Shown here piece after piece: positions 42,465 through 51,437 of a stretch of 64,000 nt of DNA. Position numbers and translations under genes: made by a program. The notes under the pieces are model-generated. The model had not been told where the DNA came from. It made no database searches and saw only the letters and a program-made list of their open reading frames with translations. The DNA comes from Comamonas endophytica. GTDB lineage: Bacteria; Pseudomonadota; Gammaproteobacteria; Burkholderiales; Burkholderiaceae_C. The DNA lies in assembly GCF_023634805.2 (NCBI RefSeq), contig NZ_CP106881.1, forward strand, positions 1,178,001 to 1,242,000. Direction: 5' to 3'. Within the stretch, counting starts at the first letter, position 1. Each line of letters opens with the position of its first letter.

Positions 42465-42968
42465 TCACTTGACGCGCTTGAGCGCAGGCCGCGCGCCGCC
42501 CGACGGGGGCGTGCGCGGGGGCTGCGGCGCGGCGTCGCCGTCATCGGCCGGCACCAGCTGCACCACCGGTGCATCGGCTTCGCCCTGGGAGGGGACCGGG
42601 CTCAACGCGGCAGGCGCATCGCCCGCGGCATTGCGCTCCGACACCTCCGGCGACAGCGCAAAGGCCATGCCCTCGCCGGTTTCACGCGCGTAGATGGCGA
42701 TGACCCGGCCCACGGGCACCATGATGTCGCGTGGCTGGCCGCCGAAGCGCGCCTTGAAGGCGATGAAATCGTTGCCCAGCTGCAGCCCGCCCGTGGCGTC
42801 ATAGCTGGTGTTGAGCACGATCTCGCCGTCCTTGACGAACTCCTGCGGCACCTGGACCGAGTGGTCCACGCGCACCGCAAGATACGGTGTCAGCCCGTTG
42901 TCCGTGCACCACTCGTGCAGCGCGCGGATCATGTACGGGCGGGTGGAACTGGATTCCGATGCGGTCAT
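42465..42968 (-). CDS. sspB: ClpXP protease specificity-enhancing factor
   Basis: SspB tethers ssrA-tagged proteins to ClpXP. The 167-residue protein opens TRPYMIRALHEWCTDNGLTPYLAVRV and has the IVLNTSYDATGGLQLGND peptide-binding groove region. A flexible linker and a C-terminal basic tail ending RPALKRVK, the ClpX-binding end, complete it. It starts 15 bp after sspA, the classical pair. Confidence 0.95.
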   Translation of the reverse strand: MTASESSSTRPYMIRALHEWCTDNGLTPYLAVRVDHSVQVPQEFVKDGEIVLNTSYDATGGLQLGNDFIAFKARFGGQPRDIMVPVGRVIAIYARETGEGMAFALSPEVSERNAAGDAPAALSPVPSQGEADAPVVQLVPADDGDAAPQPPRTPPSGGARPALKRVK

Positions 42969-42983
42969 GGACTGGCTCCCGGC

Positions 42984-43595
42984 TTACTTGCGCATCACCT
43001 TTTCCGAAGGCGTCAGCGCTTCGATGTAGGCGGGGCGCGAGAAGATGCGCTCGGCGTACTTGAGCAGGGGCGCGGCGTTCTTGCTCAGCTCGATGCCGTA
43101 GTAGTCCAGGCGCCACAGCAGCGGCGCGATGGCCACGTCGAGCATCGAGAAGTTCTCGCCCAGCATGTACTTGTTCTTGAGGAACACCGGCGCCAGCTGC
43201 GTCAGGCGGTCGCGGATGTGCGCGCGCGCCTTCTCGATGGCCTTCTCGTTGCCCTTGACGTTGCGCGCCTCGAGGATGTTGACGTGGACGAACAGTTCCT
43301 TCTCGAAGTTCAGCAGGAACAGGCGCACGCGCGCGCGGTCCACCGGGTCGCCGGGCATCAGCTGGGGATGGGGGAAGCGCTCGTCGATGTATTCGTTGAT
43401 GATGTTCGACTCGTACAGGATCAGGTCGCGCTCGACCAGGATCGGCACCTGGCCGTAGGGATTCATCACATTGATGTCTTCGGGCTTGCTGTACAGGTCC
43501 ACATCACGGATCTCGAAGTCCATGCCCTTTTCAAACAGCACAAAGCGGCAGCGGTGGGAGAAGGGGCAGGTTGTTCCCGAATAAAGCACCATCAT
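42984..43595 (-). CDS. sspA: Stringent starvation protein A (GST-fold)
   Basis: SspA binds RNA polymerase and supports transcription under starvation. The 203-residue protein has a glutathione S-transferase-like N-terminal thioredoxin fold (LYSGTTCPFSHRCRFVLFEKG) and an all-helical C-terminal domain. The PYGQVPILVERD loop is the family form. Downstream of the bc1 operon is the usual place in beta-proteobacteria. Confidence 0.93.
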   Translation of the reverse strand: MMVLYSGTTCPFSHRCRFVLFEKGMDFEIRDVDLYSKPEDINVMNPYGQVPILVERDLILYESNIINEYIDERFPHPQLMPGDPVDRARVRLFLLNFEKELFVHVNILEARNVKGNEKAIEKARAHIRDRLTQLAPVFLKNKYMLGENFSMLDVAIAPLLWRLDYYGIELSKNAAPLLKYAERIFSRPAYIEALTPSEKVMRK

Positions 43596-43613
43596 GGTGA
43601 GAGCTCCTAAAAA

Positions 43614-43648
43614 TCAAAAAGAGTGGGACGCCTGAAGCGCCCACTCTG
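43614..43648 (-). terminator. Intrinsic terminator after petC
   Basis: On the minus strand, AGAGTGGG pairs with CCCACTCT around a GC-rich loop and is followed by TTTTTGATTTTT. It closes the petABC transcript ahead of sspA. Confidence 0.85.
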
Positions 43649-43703
43649 TACCGATCCGGCGGGGGCACGCGGCAGGCGTGCGTCCCCGGACATGGACCGT
43701 GCG

Positions 43704-44459
43704 TTACTTGACGTCTTTCCAGAATGCAGCGTTCAAGCGCCAGGCAATCACGATGAAGACCCCGAGGAAGATGAGCACCCAGACGCCGACGCGAATACGG
43801 CTGTTCTGTGCGGGCTCGCCCATCCACTGGAGGTAATTCACCAAGTCGCCAACGGCCTGATCGTACTGCACCGCCGTCATTGCCCCCGGACTCAGCTGTT
43901 CCCAGCCCTTGAAAACCGGGGTTTTCTTGCCGTGCACCTCCTGCTCCTCGAACACCGCGCGGCGCACGCCCTGCATCTGCCACAGCGCATGCGGCATGCC
44001 GACGTTCGGGTAGGCCAGGTTGTTCCAGCCCGTGGGCTTGGTCTCGTCGCGGTAGAAGGTGCGCAGGAAGGTATAGAGGTAGTCGGCGCCCGAGCCGCCC
44101 GCGCCGGCGCGCGAGCGCGCGATCACCGTGAGGTCCGGCGGATTGCCGCCGAACCAGTCCTTGGCCTGGCGCGGATCGATCGCGGCCTTCATGGTCTCGC
44201 CGACCTTGTCGGTCGTGAACAGCAGGTTGTCCTTGATCTCCTGGTCGGTCAGGCCGATGTCCTTGAGCCGGTTGTAGCGCATGAACGACGCCGAATGGCA
44301 GCCCAGGCAGTAGTTGACGAACAGCTTGGCTCCGTTCTGCAGCGAAGCCTGGTCGTTGGTCTTGAGCGGCGCCTTGTCCCAGGCCATGCCGCCTTCGGCA
44401 GCCTGCGCACCGGCTGCGAACCCCAGGGCGGCCATCAGCGTGAGGATCAGTTTCTTCAT
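43704..44459 (-). CDS. petC: Ubiquinol-cytochrome c reductase, cytochrome c1
   Basis: Cytochrome c1 passes electrons from the Rieske centre to soluble cytochrome c on the periplasmic side of complex III. The 251-residue precursor has a signal peptide ending AAGAQA near residue 20. The heme c site is CLGCH, the axial methionine region is NVGMPHALWQM, and a C-terminal anchor helix VGVWVLIFLGVFIVIAW is present. The start at 44459 overlaps the cytochrome b stop (ATGA). Confidence 0.96.
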   Translation of the reverse strand: MKKLILTLMAALGFAAGAQAAEGGMAWDKAPLKTNDQASLQNGAKLFVNYCLGCHSASFMRYNRLKDIGLTDQEIKDNLLFTTDKVGETMKAAIDPRQAKDWFGGNPPDLTVIARSRAGAGGSGADYLYTFLRTFYRDETKPTGWNNLAYPNVGMPHALWQMQGVRRAVFEEQEVHGKKTPVFKGWEQLSPGAMTAVQYDQAVGDLVNYLQWMGEPAQNSRIRVGVWVLIFLGVFIVIAWRLNAAFWKDVK

Positions 44460-45883
44460 TCTTGTTCTCCGTGCGGCTTGAAGGTCACGCGGTCGGGCAC
44501 GGGCTTCGGCGTGCCCAGGCGGCTCCACCAGGGCATCAGGAGGAAGAAGCCGAAATAGAACAGCGTGCCGACCTGGGAGATGCGCTCGAACAGCGGCGAG
44601 GGCGGCTTCACGCCCAGGTAGCCCAGCACCATGAAGTCGATGACGAACACCGCGTAGACATACTTGTGCCATTGCGGACGGTAGCGGATCGACCTGACCG
44701 GGCTGTGGTCCAGCCAGGGCAGCGCGAACAGGATGATGACGGCGCCGCCCATCACGACCACGCCCCAGAACTTGGCGTCGATCGACAGCATCATGGCAAT
44801 CGCCCCCAATGCCACGACCACCATCACGCCCTTCACGATCGAGGGCAGCCGCGACCTGAACACGCCGTAGCCCGCGCCCAGCGCCACGCAGGCGATCAGC
44901 ACGTACATCATCTCGGTGGTGATGGCGCGCAGCATCGAATAGAAAGGCGTGAAATACCAGACGGGCGCGATGTGCGAGGGCGTCTTCAGCGGATCGGCCG
45001 GGATGAAGTTGTTGTACTCGAGGAAGTAGCCGCCGAACTCGGGCGCGAAGAACACCACGGCCGAGAACAGGAACAGGAACACGCAGACGCCCAGGATGTC
45101 GTGCACCGTGTAGTAGGGGTGGAAAGCCACGCCGTCGAGCGGGCGGCCCTGTTCGTCCCGGGGCGCGCCCGGGCCCTTGATCTCGATGCCGTCGGGATTG
45201 TTCGAGCCCACGTCGTGCAGCGCCAGCAGGTGCGCCACGACCAGGCCCAGCAGCACCAGCGGCACGGCGATCACGTGGAAGGCAAAGAAGCGGTTGAGCG
45301 TGGCATCGCCCACCACGTAATCGCCGCGGATCAGCAGCGCCAGGTCCGGCCCGATGAAGGGAATCGCGGCAAACAGGTTGACGATGACCTGCGCGCCCCA
45401 GTAGGACATCTGGCCCCAGGGCAGCAGGTAGCCCATGAAGGCCTCGGCCATCAGCGCCAGGAAGATCGCGCAGCCGAAGATCCAGACCAGCTCGCGCGGC
45501 TTGCGGTACGACCCGTAGATCAGGCCGCGGAACATGTGCAGGTAGACGACGATGAAGAAGGCCGAGGCGCCCGTCGAGTGGATGTAGCGGATCAGCCAGC
45601 CCCAGGGCACATCGCGCATGATGTACTCGACCGACTCGAAGGCCTTGGCGGCGTCGGGCTTGTAGTGCATGACCAGGAAGATGCCGGTGACGATCTGGAT
45701 GACCAGCACCAGCAGCGCCAGCGAGCCGAAGATGTACCAGAAGTTGAAGTTCTTCGGAGCGTAGTACTCCGACATGTGGACGCGGTAGGCATCGAAGGCC
45801 GTGGGGAAGCGGTTCTCGAACCAGTTCGAGACCTTGGCGCCGGTCGCGGCGTTGGGGGAGATGTCCTTGAATTCGTGTGCCAT
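44456..45883 (-). CDS. petB: Ubiquinol-cytochrome c reductase, cytochrome b
   Basis: Cytochrome b carries the two b-type hemes and both quinone sites of complex III in the membrane. The 475-residue protein has the Q-loop motif PEFGGYF and the conserved heme histidines in IHSTGASAFFIVVYLHMFRG and FFAFHVIAVPLVLLGLVVAHLLALH. PWGQMSYWGA is the cd-helix region. The ATG at 45883 gives MAHEFKDISPNA. It lies 10 bp after petA. Confidence 0.97.
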   Translation of the reverse strand: MAHEFKDISPNAATGAKVSNWFENRFPTAFDAYRVHMSEYYAPKNFNFWYIFGSLALLVLVIQIVTGIFLVMHYKPDAAKAFESVEYIMRDVPWGWLIRYIHSTGASAFFIVVYLHMFRGLIYGSYRKPRELVWIFGCAIFLALMAEAFMGYLLPWGQMSYWGAQVIVNLFAAIPFIGPDLALLIRGDYVVGDATLNRFFAFHVIAVPLVLLGLVVAHLLALHDVGSNNPDGIEIKGPGAPRDEQGRPLDGVAFHPYYTVHDILGVCVFLFLFSAVVFFAPEFGGYFLEYNNFIPADPLKTPSHIAPVWYFTPFYSMLRAITTEMMYVLIACVALGAGYGVFRSRLPSIVKGVMVVVALGAIAMMLSIDAKFWGVVVMGGAVIILFALPWLDHSPVRSIRYRPQWHKYVYAVFVIDFMVLGYLGVKPPSPLFERISQVGTLFYFGFFLLMPWWSRLGTPKPVPDRVTFKPHGEQE

Positions 45884-45893
45884 GTCTGGTCCC

Positions 45894-46490
45894 TCAGGCC
45901 TTGTCTTCACCGATCAGGAGCTTGGTCTCCGACAGGTACATGTGGGGCGGCACTTCGAGGTTGTCCGGAGCCGGCTTGTTCTTGAAGACGCGGCCGGCCA
46001 TGTCGAAGGTCGAGCCATGGCAGGGGCACAGGAAGCCGCCCTTCCAGTCGTCGGGCAACGAGGGCTGGGGGCCGGGCTGCAGCTTGTCGACCGGCGAACA
46101 GCCCAGATGGGTGCAGATGCCGACGGCGACCATGATCTCGGGCTTGATCGAGCGATGTTCGTTGCGCGCGTATTCGGGAGTCAGTTCCGAGGGCTTGCGC
46201 TCGGACTTCGGATCGGCCAGTTGCCCATCGAGGGAGGGCAGCTCGGCGACCTGCTCGGGCGAGCGCTTGATGATCCAGACCGGCTTGCCGCGCCACTCCA
46301 CCGTGACCTTCTCGCCGGGCTGCAGCGCAGCGATGTCCACCTCCACCGCCGCGCCCGCCGCCTTGGCCTTTTCGGAGGGCTGGAAGGTGCTCACGAAAGG
46401 CACGGCCGTGGCCACGCCGCCCACCGCACCAGCGCAGGCCGACGTGATGATCCACGTGCGCTTGCTGGGATCGATTGGAGTATCACTCAT
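45894..46490 (-). CDS. petA: Ubiquinol-cytochrome c reductase, Rieske iron-sulfur subunit
   Basis: The Rieske protein accepts the first electron from ubiquinol. In the 198-residue protein the [2Fe-2S] ligands are in CTHLGCSP and CPCHGSTFD. A single N-terminal membrane segment (ITSACAGAVGGVATAVPFVSTF) follows residues KRTW, in line with a Tat-type uncleaved anchor, although the usual twin arginine is not evident. First gene of petABC. A GGGATCC region precedes the start. Confidence 0.96.
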   Translation of the reverse strand: MSDTPIDPSKRTWIITSACAGAVGGVATAVPFVSTFQPSEKAKAAGAAVEVDIAALQPGEKVTVEWRGKPVWIIKRSPEQVAELPSLDGQLADPKSERKPSELTPEYARNEHRSIKPEIMVAVGICTHLGCSPVDKLQPGPQPSLPDDWKGGFLCPCHGSTFDMAGRVFKNKPAPDNLEVPPHMYLSETKLLIGEDKA

Positions 46491-46761
46491 GGGGATCCTC
46501 GAGGTAGATCGCTATTGTTCGGGAGTCAACGGCAAATTGTAGCGGGGCGAGTGGGGTTATTCCCACCGTGCTTACCCGCTGCCAATGGCATGGGCCAGGC
46601 GACGGTTCGTCACTTCGCAGTCCACCGGCCCGGAAGTCCTGGCACGCCCAATCATGCAGAAATTGCGCGAATCCGCATCAAGGGAAACCTGCTTGACTTG
46701 TGGCTGCCGGTGTCGTCATGGGCGGTTCAGGGCAGCAATTTCCATGCCGCCTGGCGTCCAC

Positions 46762-47811
46762 TCAGCGTGCCAGCTGCCGCGCCATCCTCACGGCAGCAAT
46801 CAGGCTGCTGGCATCGGCCAGCCCCTGCCCGGCAATGTCGAAGGCCGTGCCATGGTCGGGGCTGGTGCGCACCAGTGGCAGGCCCAGCGTCACATTGACG
46901 CCCTGCTCCACGCCGAGGTACTTCACAGGAATCAGCCCCTGGTCGTGGTACATCGCCAGCACCACGTCGAACTCGCCGGGGTGGCCCGGCGCATTGCGTG
47001 CGCGCATGAATACGGTGTCGGGAGCGAAAGGCCCGTGCACGTCCATGCCCTGCGCGCGCGCCGCGACAATGGCGGGCGCGATGTGCTCGATCTCCTCGCG
47101 CCCGAACAGCCCGCCCTCGCCCGCATGCGGATTGAGGCCGGCCACGGCAATGCGCGGCGCGCGCCCCAGCGTGCGGCCCAGCGCCTCGTGGGTGATGCGC
47201 AGCGTCTCGAGCACCTGCGGCGCGGTCACGGCCTCGAGCGCGGCGCGCAGCGCCATGTGGATGCTCACCAGCACCGTGCGCAGTTCGTCGTTGGCCAGCA
47301 TCATGCGCACCGGCATATCGGCCAGCGCCACGCCCGCATGGGCCGCGGCCGCGGCCTGCAGCAGTTCGGTGTGGCCAGGAAAATCGATGCCGGCCAGCGA
47401 CAGCGCCTCCTTGTGCAGCGGCGCCGTGACCAGCGCCGCGATCCGCCCCTGCAGCGCCGCCGTGGCCGCCCACTCGACGCAGCGCGCGGCGGCTTCGCCC
47501 GCTTCGCGCGAAATGGCACCCCAGGGCGCGGGCCCGGGCAGGCCCGGCAGCGCCAGCAGCGGCAGGCAGTGCTTGGGAACGGACCAGGCTTCGTCGGGGC
47601 CGTCGATCACCGCGATCGGCAGCGAGCTGTCCCCCGCGCGCTGCACCGCATCCGCCGCGCGTCGCATGGTCTGCAGCTCGCCCACGGCAAAGCAGCCGCG
47701 CAGCGCTTCAGGCGCATCGCGGAAGGCCTTGGCGATGGTTTCGGGGCCTATGCCGGCGCAATCGCCCTGGGTGATGGCGATGGCGCGGGCCGAGGATTCA
47801 GACGGGGACAT
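46762..47811 (-). CDS. pdxA: 4-hydroxythreonine-4-phosphate dehydrogenase
   Basis: PdxA oxidises 4-phosphohydroxy-L-threonine in the DXP-dependent pathway to pyridoxal phosphate. The 349-residue protein shows AITQGDCAGIGPE near the start, and the metal-binding histidines fall in FPGHTELL, GLNPHAGEGGLFG and YHDQGLIPVK. The end segment VRTSPDHGTAFDIAGQG is typical. It follows a Nif3-like gene by 3 bp. Confidence 0.95.
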   Translation of the reverse strand: MSPSESSARAIAITQGDCAGIGPETIAKAFRDAPEALRGCFAVGELQTMRRAADAVQRAGDSSLPIAVIDGPDEAWSVPKHCLPLLALPGLPGPAPWGAISREAGEAAARCVEWAATAALQGRIAALVTAPLHKEALSLAGIDFPGHTELLQAAAAAHAGVALADMPVRMMLANDELRTVLVSIHMALRAALEAVTAPQVLETLRITHEALGRTLGRAPRIAVAGLNPHAGEGGLFGREEIEHIAPAIVAARAQGMDVHGPFAPDTVFMRARNAPGHPGEFDVVLAMYHDQGLIPVKYLGVEQGVNVTLGLPLVRTSPDHGTAFDIAGQGLADASSLIAAVRMARQLAR

Positions 47812-47814
47812 TGA

Positions 47815-48576
47815 TCAAGCCGGGTTATCTATCTCTACAAACACATGGTCGAGGCCATGCGCGGCCGCGACATGCGCCGCGACTGCGGGCGCGCCATAGC
47901 GTTCGGTCGCATGGTGGCCGGCCGCAATGAAAGCGACGCCGGTCTCGCGCGACAGGTGCGCCTGGGGCTCGGAAATCTCACCGGTGAGGAACAGGTCGGC
48001 GCCCGCGGCAATGGCCGACTCGAAGAAGCCCTGTGCACCGCCCGTGCACCAGGCCAGCTGGCGGATCGGCCGGCCGTCGCCCGGCAGGCAGGTGGTGTCG
48101 CGGCCCAGCGTCTGCTGCACCTGGGAAGCAATGGCGCTGGCATCCGCCCCGGCTGCGGCCGCTGGCAGCGCCCCCAGCCAGCCCAGTTCCTGCTCGCCAA
48201 AGCGCCCCTGCGCCTCCCAGCCCAGGCGCAGGCCGAGCTGCGCGTTGTTGCCCAGCTCGGGGTGGCCGTCGAGCGGCAGGTGGTAGGCAAAGAGATTGAT
48301 GTCATGCGCCAGCAGCAGGCGCAGGCGCTCCTTCATCCAGCCCGTGACGCGCCCGTCATGGCCGCGCCAGAAAAGGCCATGGTGCACGAAGACGGCATCG
48401 GCCTGCAGGTCGATGGCAGCCTCGATCAGCGCGCGGCTGGCGGTGACGCCGCTGACCAGGCGCTTGATGCGCGCCTTGCCTTCGACCTGCAGGCCGTTGG
48501 GCCCGTAGTCCTTGAAGCGTTGGGGCTGCAGCAGATCGTCGAGGCTGCCCAGCAGGTCTTGTCGCGAGAGGGTCAT
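47815..48576 (-). CDS. Nif3-like dinuclear metal centre protein
   Basis: The 253-residue protein belongs to the Nif3/YbgI (DUF34) family of toroidal hexamers with a dimetal site. The metal ligands are in FVHHGLFW, NLFAYHLPLD and the late AAGHHATERYG. Family members are sometimes annotated as GTP cyclohydrolase I type 2, but biochemical roles are unsettled. I start at ATG 48576 (MTLSRQDLLGSLD). It lies 31 bp after the transporter gene and 3 bp before pdxA. Confidence 0.9.
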   Translation of the reverse strand: MTLSRQDLLGSLDDLLQPQRFKDYGPNGLQVEGKARIKRLVSGVTASRALIEAAIDLQADAVFVHHGLFWRGHDGRVTGWMKERLRLLLAHDINLFAYHLPLDGHPELGNNAQLGLRLGWEAQGRFGEQELGWLGALPAAAAGADASAIASQVQQTLGRDTTCLPGDGRPIRQLAWCTGGAQGFFESAIAAGADLFLTGEISEPQAHLSRETGVAFIAAGHHATERYGAPAVAAHVAAAHGLDHVFVEIDNPA

Positions 48577-48607
48577 GGCGCGATTGTCGCATCCATGCCC
48601 TCGCGAC

Positions 48608-49942
48608 TCAGGCTTTTTCGCCGCCGCGCAGCTGCCAGCCCCTGGAGGCCAGCGGCCAGAACGCCAGCGCCACGCCCAGCACGCCCATGGCTGCGACATA
48701 GTGCGCCGGGAACAGCTGGTCGTACTGCTGACCGACACTGATCAGCACCGGCGTGAGCCCGCCGAACACCGCATAGGCCATGTTGTAGGAGAACGACAGA
48801 CCCGAGAAGCGCACCGCCGGCGGGAACGCGCGCACGCCGACGATCGGCAGCAGCGAGATCGAGCCGACGAAGAAGCCCACCAGCCCGTAGGTCCAGACCA
48901 GAGAGGTCGCCGTGCCCGGCAGACCCAGGTAGAACAGGTAGGCAGTCACGGCCATGCCGCCCCAGCCGACGATCATCACCGCCTTCGTGCCGAAGCGGTC
49001 CGTGGCCCAGCCCGTGAACAGGCAGCCGATGGTCAGCATCAGCGTCGCGGCGACGTTGGCCTGCAGCGACAGCGCCGGTGCGATCTGGAACACCTTCTGC
49101 AGATAGGCCGGCGTGAACAGGATCACCACGACGATCGCCGTCGACAGCACCCAGGTCATCAGCGCCACCAGCACGATGGCGGGGCGGTGCTCGCGCAGGA
49201 TGGTCTTGAGCGGCAGCTCGCGGCCGATCTTCTTGCGCGCGGCCAGCTCCTGAAAGATCGGCGTTTCCTCGAGGAAACGGCGCAGGTAGACCGACACCAT
49301 GCCGAACACGCCGCCCAGGATGAACGGAATGCGCCAGGCGTAGGCATTGATCTCGCTGGTGCTGAACCAGCTGTTGATGCCCACGGCGATCAGCGAGCCC
49401 AGCAGGATGCCGCCGGTGATGCCGGCCGTGAGCGTGCCCACGGCCAGGCCGTAGTGCTTCTGCGGCACGTGCTCGGCCACGAAGACCCAGGCCCCGGGCA
49501 TTTCACCGCCGATGGCCGCGCCCTGCAGCACGCGCATCGCCAGCAGCAGCAGCGGCGCGGCGATGCCGATGGCCTCGTAGGTCGGCAGCAGGCCGATCAC
49601 CAGCGTCGGCAGCGACATCAGGAAGATCGACAGCGTGAACATCTTCTTGCGGCCCAGGATGTCGCCGTAGTGCGCAATGATGATGCCGCCCAGCGGCCGC
49701 GCGAGGTAGCCCGCGGCAAAGATGCCCAGGGTCTGCAGCTGGCGCAGCCATTCGGGCATCTGCTCGGGAAAGAACAGGCGGCCCAGCACGTTGGCAAAGA
49801 AGATATAGACGACGAAATCGTAGAACTCGAGCGTGCCGCCGAGGGCCGACAGCCCCAGGGTCTTGTAGTCCTTCTTCGTCAACGGTCGGGGCGGCGCACC
49901 GTCTGGCAGGGCCTTGCCGGTGGAGTAATCAATCGTGGTCAT
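48608..49942 (-). CDS. MFS transporter, metabolite:H+ symporter (MHS) family
   Basis: This 444-residue protein has 12 predicted membrane helices and the MHS signatures GGTLEFYDFVVYIFFA in helix 1 and ARPLGGIIIAHYGDILGRKK in the loop between helices 2 and 3. MHS members carry organic acids such as citrate, ketoglutarate, shikimate or proline with protons. The solute cannot be assigned. The ATG at 49942 starts MTTIDYSTGKALPDG; a longer frame adds 54 residues without membrane character. It is divergent from the DegS-like protease. Confidence 0.9.
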   Translation of the reverse strand: MTTIDYSTGKALPDGAPPRPLTKKDYKTLGLSALGGTLEFYDFVVYIFFANVLGRLFFPEQMPEWLRQLQTLGIFAAGYLARPLGGIIIAHYGDILGRKKMFTLSIFLMSLPTLVIGLLPTYEAIGIAAPLLLLAMRVLQGAAIGGEMPGAWVFVAEHVPQKHYGLAVGTLTAGITGGILLGSLIAVGINSWFSTSEINAYAWRIPFILGGVFGMVSVYLRRFLEETPIFQELAARKKIGRELPLKTILREHRPAIVLVALMTWVLSTAIVVVILFTPAYLQKVFQIAPALSLQANVAATLMLTIGCLFTGWATDRFGTKAVMIVGWGGMAVTAYLFYLGLPGTATSLVWTYGLVGFFVGSISLLPIVGVRAFPPAVRFSGLSFSYNMAYAVFGGLTPVLISVGQQYDQLFPAHYVAAMGVLGVALAFWPLASRGWQLRGGEKA

Positions 49943-50219
49943 GGCATTCGCAGAAAATGGGTCAACAACAAGACAGCGCAGCTGCCGCGCACCGGATAGG
50001 TGCCCGGCAACCGGTTCTTCCAATGCCTGGATGAGGAAAGAATGGCTGGCGCCCCGCAGCGATGGAGCGGGACGCCAGTGAACGCAGCCTGGCGCAGTCG
50101 GCACGATTCTAGGGTTTCCCCTTAACCTGCATGCGCTACCCCGGTACTAGCGCGTCAGACCATGCCGCTTGTGTCGGTGCGGGCATGCAGCACAATGGGA
50201 GCTTGTTCGACCCTAGCTG

Positions 50220-51377
50220 ATGGATTTCATGAAGCGCTCCTGGCTTTTGTTTTCCCAGGCCGTGACCGTGATGGTTGCCGCCTATTTCGTTGTCGCGACG
50301 CTGCAGCCGGACTGGCTGCGCGGCTACACGACCCGCTCCAGCGCCGGCGTGGCGCTGGTCGAGGCTCCGGCCCTGCCCGCGGGCACGACCGCGCCCGGCA
50401 GCTTCAGCGCTGCCGCGCGCAAGGCCGCGCCGGCGGTGGTGAGCATCAACACCAGCAAGGCCGTGCGCCACCCGCGCAGCAACGACCCCTGGTTCCAGTT
50501 CTTCTTTGGCGACCAGGGCCCGCAGGAGCAGACCGGCCTGGGCAGCGGCGTCATCATCAGCCCTGACGGCTACATCCTGACCAACAACCATGTGGTCGAA
50601 GGCGCGGACGACATCGAGGTCACGCTCACCGACAGCCGCCAGGCCAAGGCCAGCGTCATCGGCACCGATCCCGAAACCGATCTCGCCATCCTGAAGATCG
50701 CGCTCGACAAGCTGCCGGTGATCGTGCTGGGCAATTCCGACCAGTTGGCCGTCGGCGACCAGGTGCTGGCCATCGGCAACCCCTTTGGCGTGGGCCAGAC
50801 CGTGACCAGCGGCATCGTCAGCGCGCTGGGCCGCAGCCAGCTGGGCATCAACACCTTCGAGAACTTCATCCAGACCGATGCCGCGATCAACCCCGGCAAT
50901 TCGGGCGGCGCGCTGGTCGACGTGAACGGCAACCTGCTGGGCATCAACACCGCGATCTACTCGCGCTCCGGCGGCAGCATGGGCATCGGCTTTGCCATTC
51001 CGGTGTCGACCGCCAAGCTGGTGCTCGACAGCATCGTCAAGGAAGGCCACGTGACGCGCGGCTGGATCGGCGTCGAGCCCAACGAACTGTCGCCCGAGCT
51101 GGCCGAGACCTTCGGCGTCAAGCCCGGCGCGGGCGTGATCGTCACCGGCGTGCTGCAGGCCGGCCCCGCGGCCCAGGCCGGCATGCGCCCGGGCGACGTG
51201 ATCCTGCAGGTGCAGGGCAAGGCGGTGCGCACCGTCTCCGAGCTGCTCACCACCGTCGCCGGCCTGACGCCCGGCACCGCCGCCGACTTCCAGCTGCGCC
51301 GCGGCGATGGCGAAGTCACGATCCAGGTCACACCGACTGCGCGCCCGAACCAGGTGCAGCGCGGCCAGCGCCGGTAA
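50220..51377 (+). CDS. Trypsin-like serine protease with one PDZ domain (DegS/DegQ type)
   Basis: This 385-residue envelope protease has an N-terminal uncleaved membrane anchor (LFSQAVTVMVAAYFVVATL). The protease domain has His in TNNHVVEGAD, Asp in DPETDLAIL and Ser in NPGNSGGAL. A single PDZ domain covers about 275-365. One PDZ with an anchor is the DegS/AlgW layout, while the LGSGVIISPDGYILTNNH loop is general for HtrA proteins. It could regulate envelope stress signalling or act in quality control. The second in-frame ATG at 50229 is an alternative start. It ends in a terminator shared with tatC. Confidence 0.92.
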   Translation: MDFMKRSWLLFSQAVTVMVAAYFVVATLQPDWLRGYTTRSSAGVALVEAPALPAGTTAPGSFSAAARKAAPAVVSINTSKAVRHPRSNDPWFQFFFGDQGPQEQTGLGSGVIISPDGYILTNNHVVEGADDIEVTLTDSRQAKASVIGTDPETDLAILKIALDKLPVIVLGNSDQLAVGDQVLAIGNPFGVGQTVTSGIVSALGRSQLGINTFENFIQTDAAINPGNSGGALVDVNGNLLGINTAIYSRSGGSMGIGFAIPVSTAKLVLDSIVKEGHVTRGWIGVEPNELSPELAETFGVKPGAGVIVTGVLQAGPAAQAGMRPGDVILQVQGKAVRTVSELLTTVAGLTPGTAADFQLRRGDGEVTIQVTPTARPNQVQRGQRR

Positions 51378-51394
51378 GCCAATTCACGGCAAAG

Positions 51395-51420
51395 AAAAAG
51401 CGGCCCGCGGGCCGCTTTTT
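51395..51420. terminator. Bidirectional terminator between the protease gene and tatC
   Basis: AAAAAGCGGCCC-GC-GGGCCGCTTTTT is symmetrical, with a stem of at least 12 bp and T-runs on both strands. It serves the convergent DegS-like and tatC transcripts. Confidence 0.9.
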
Positions 51421-51437
51421 CATGCGCTGTGCAGAAG

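Noticed and set aside
50109..50126. Imperfect repeat CTAGGGTTTCCCCTTAACC upstream of the protease gene
   Set aside because: It resembles an operator but the symmetry is weak, and no regulator gene is adjacent.
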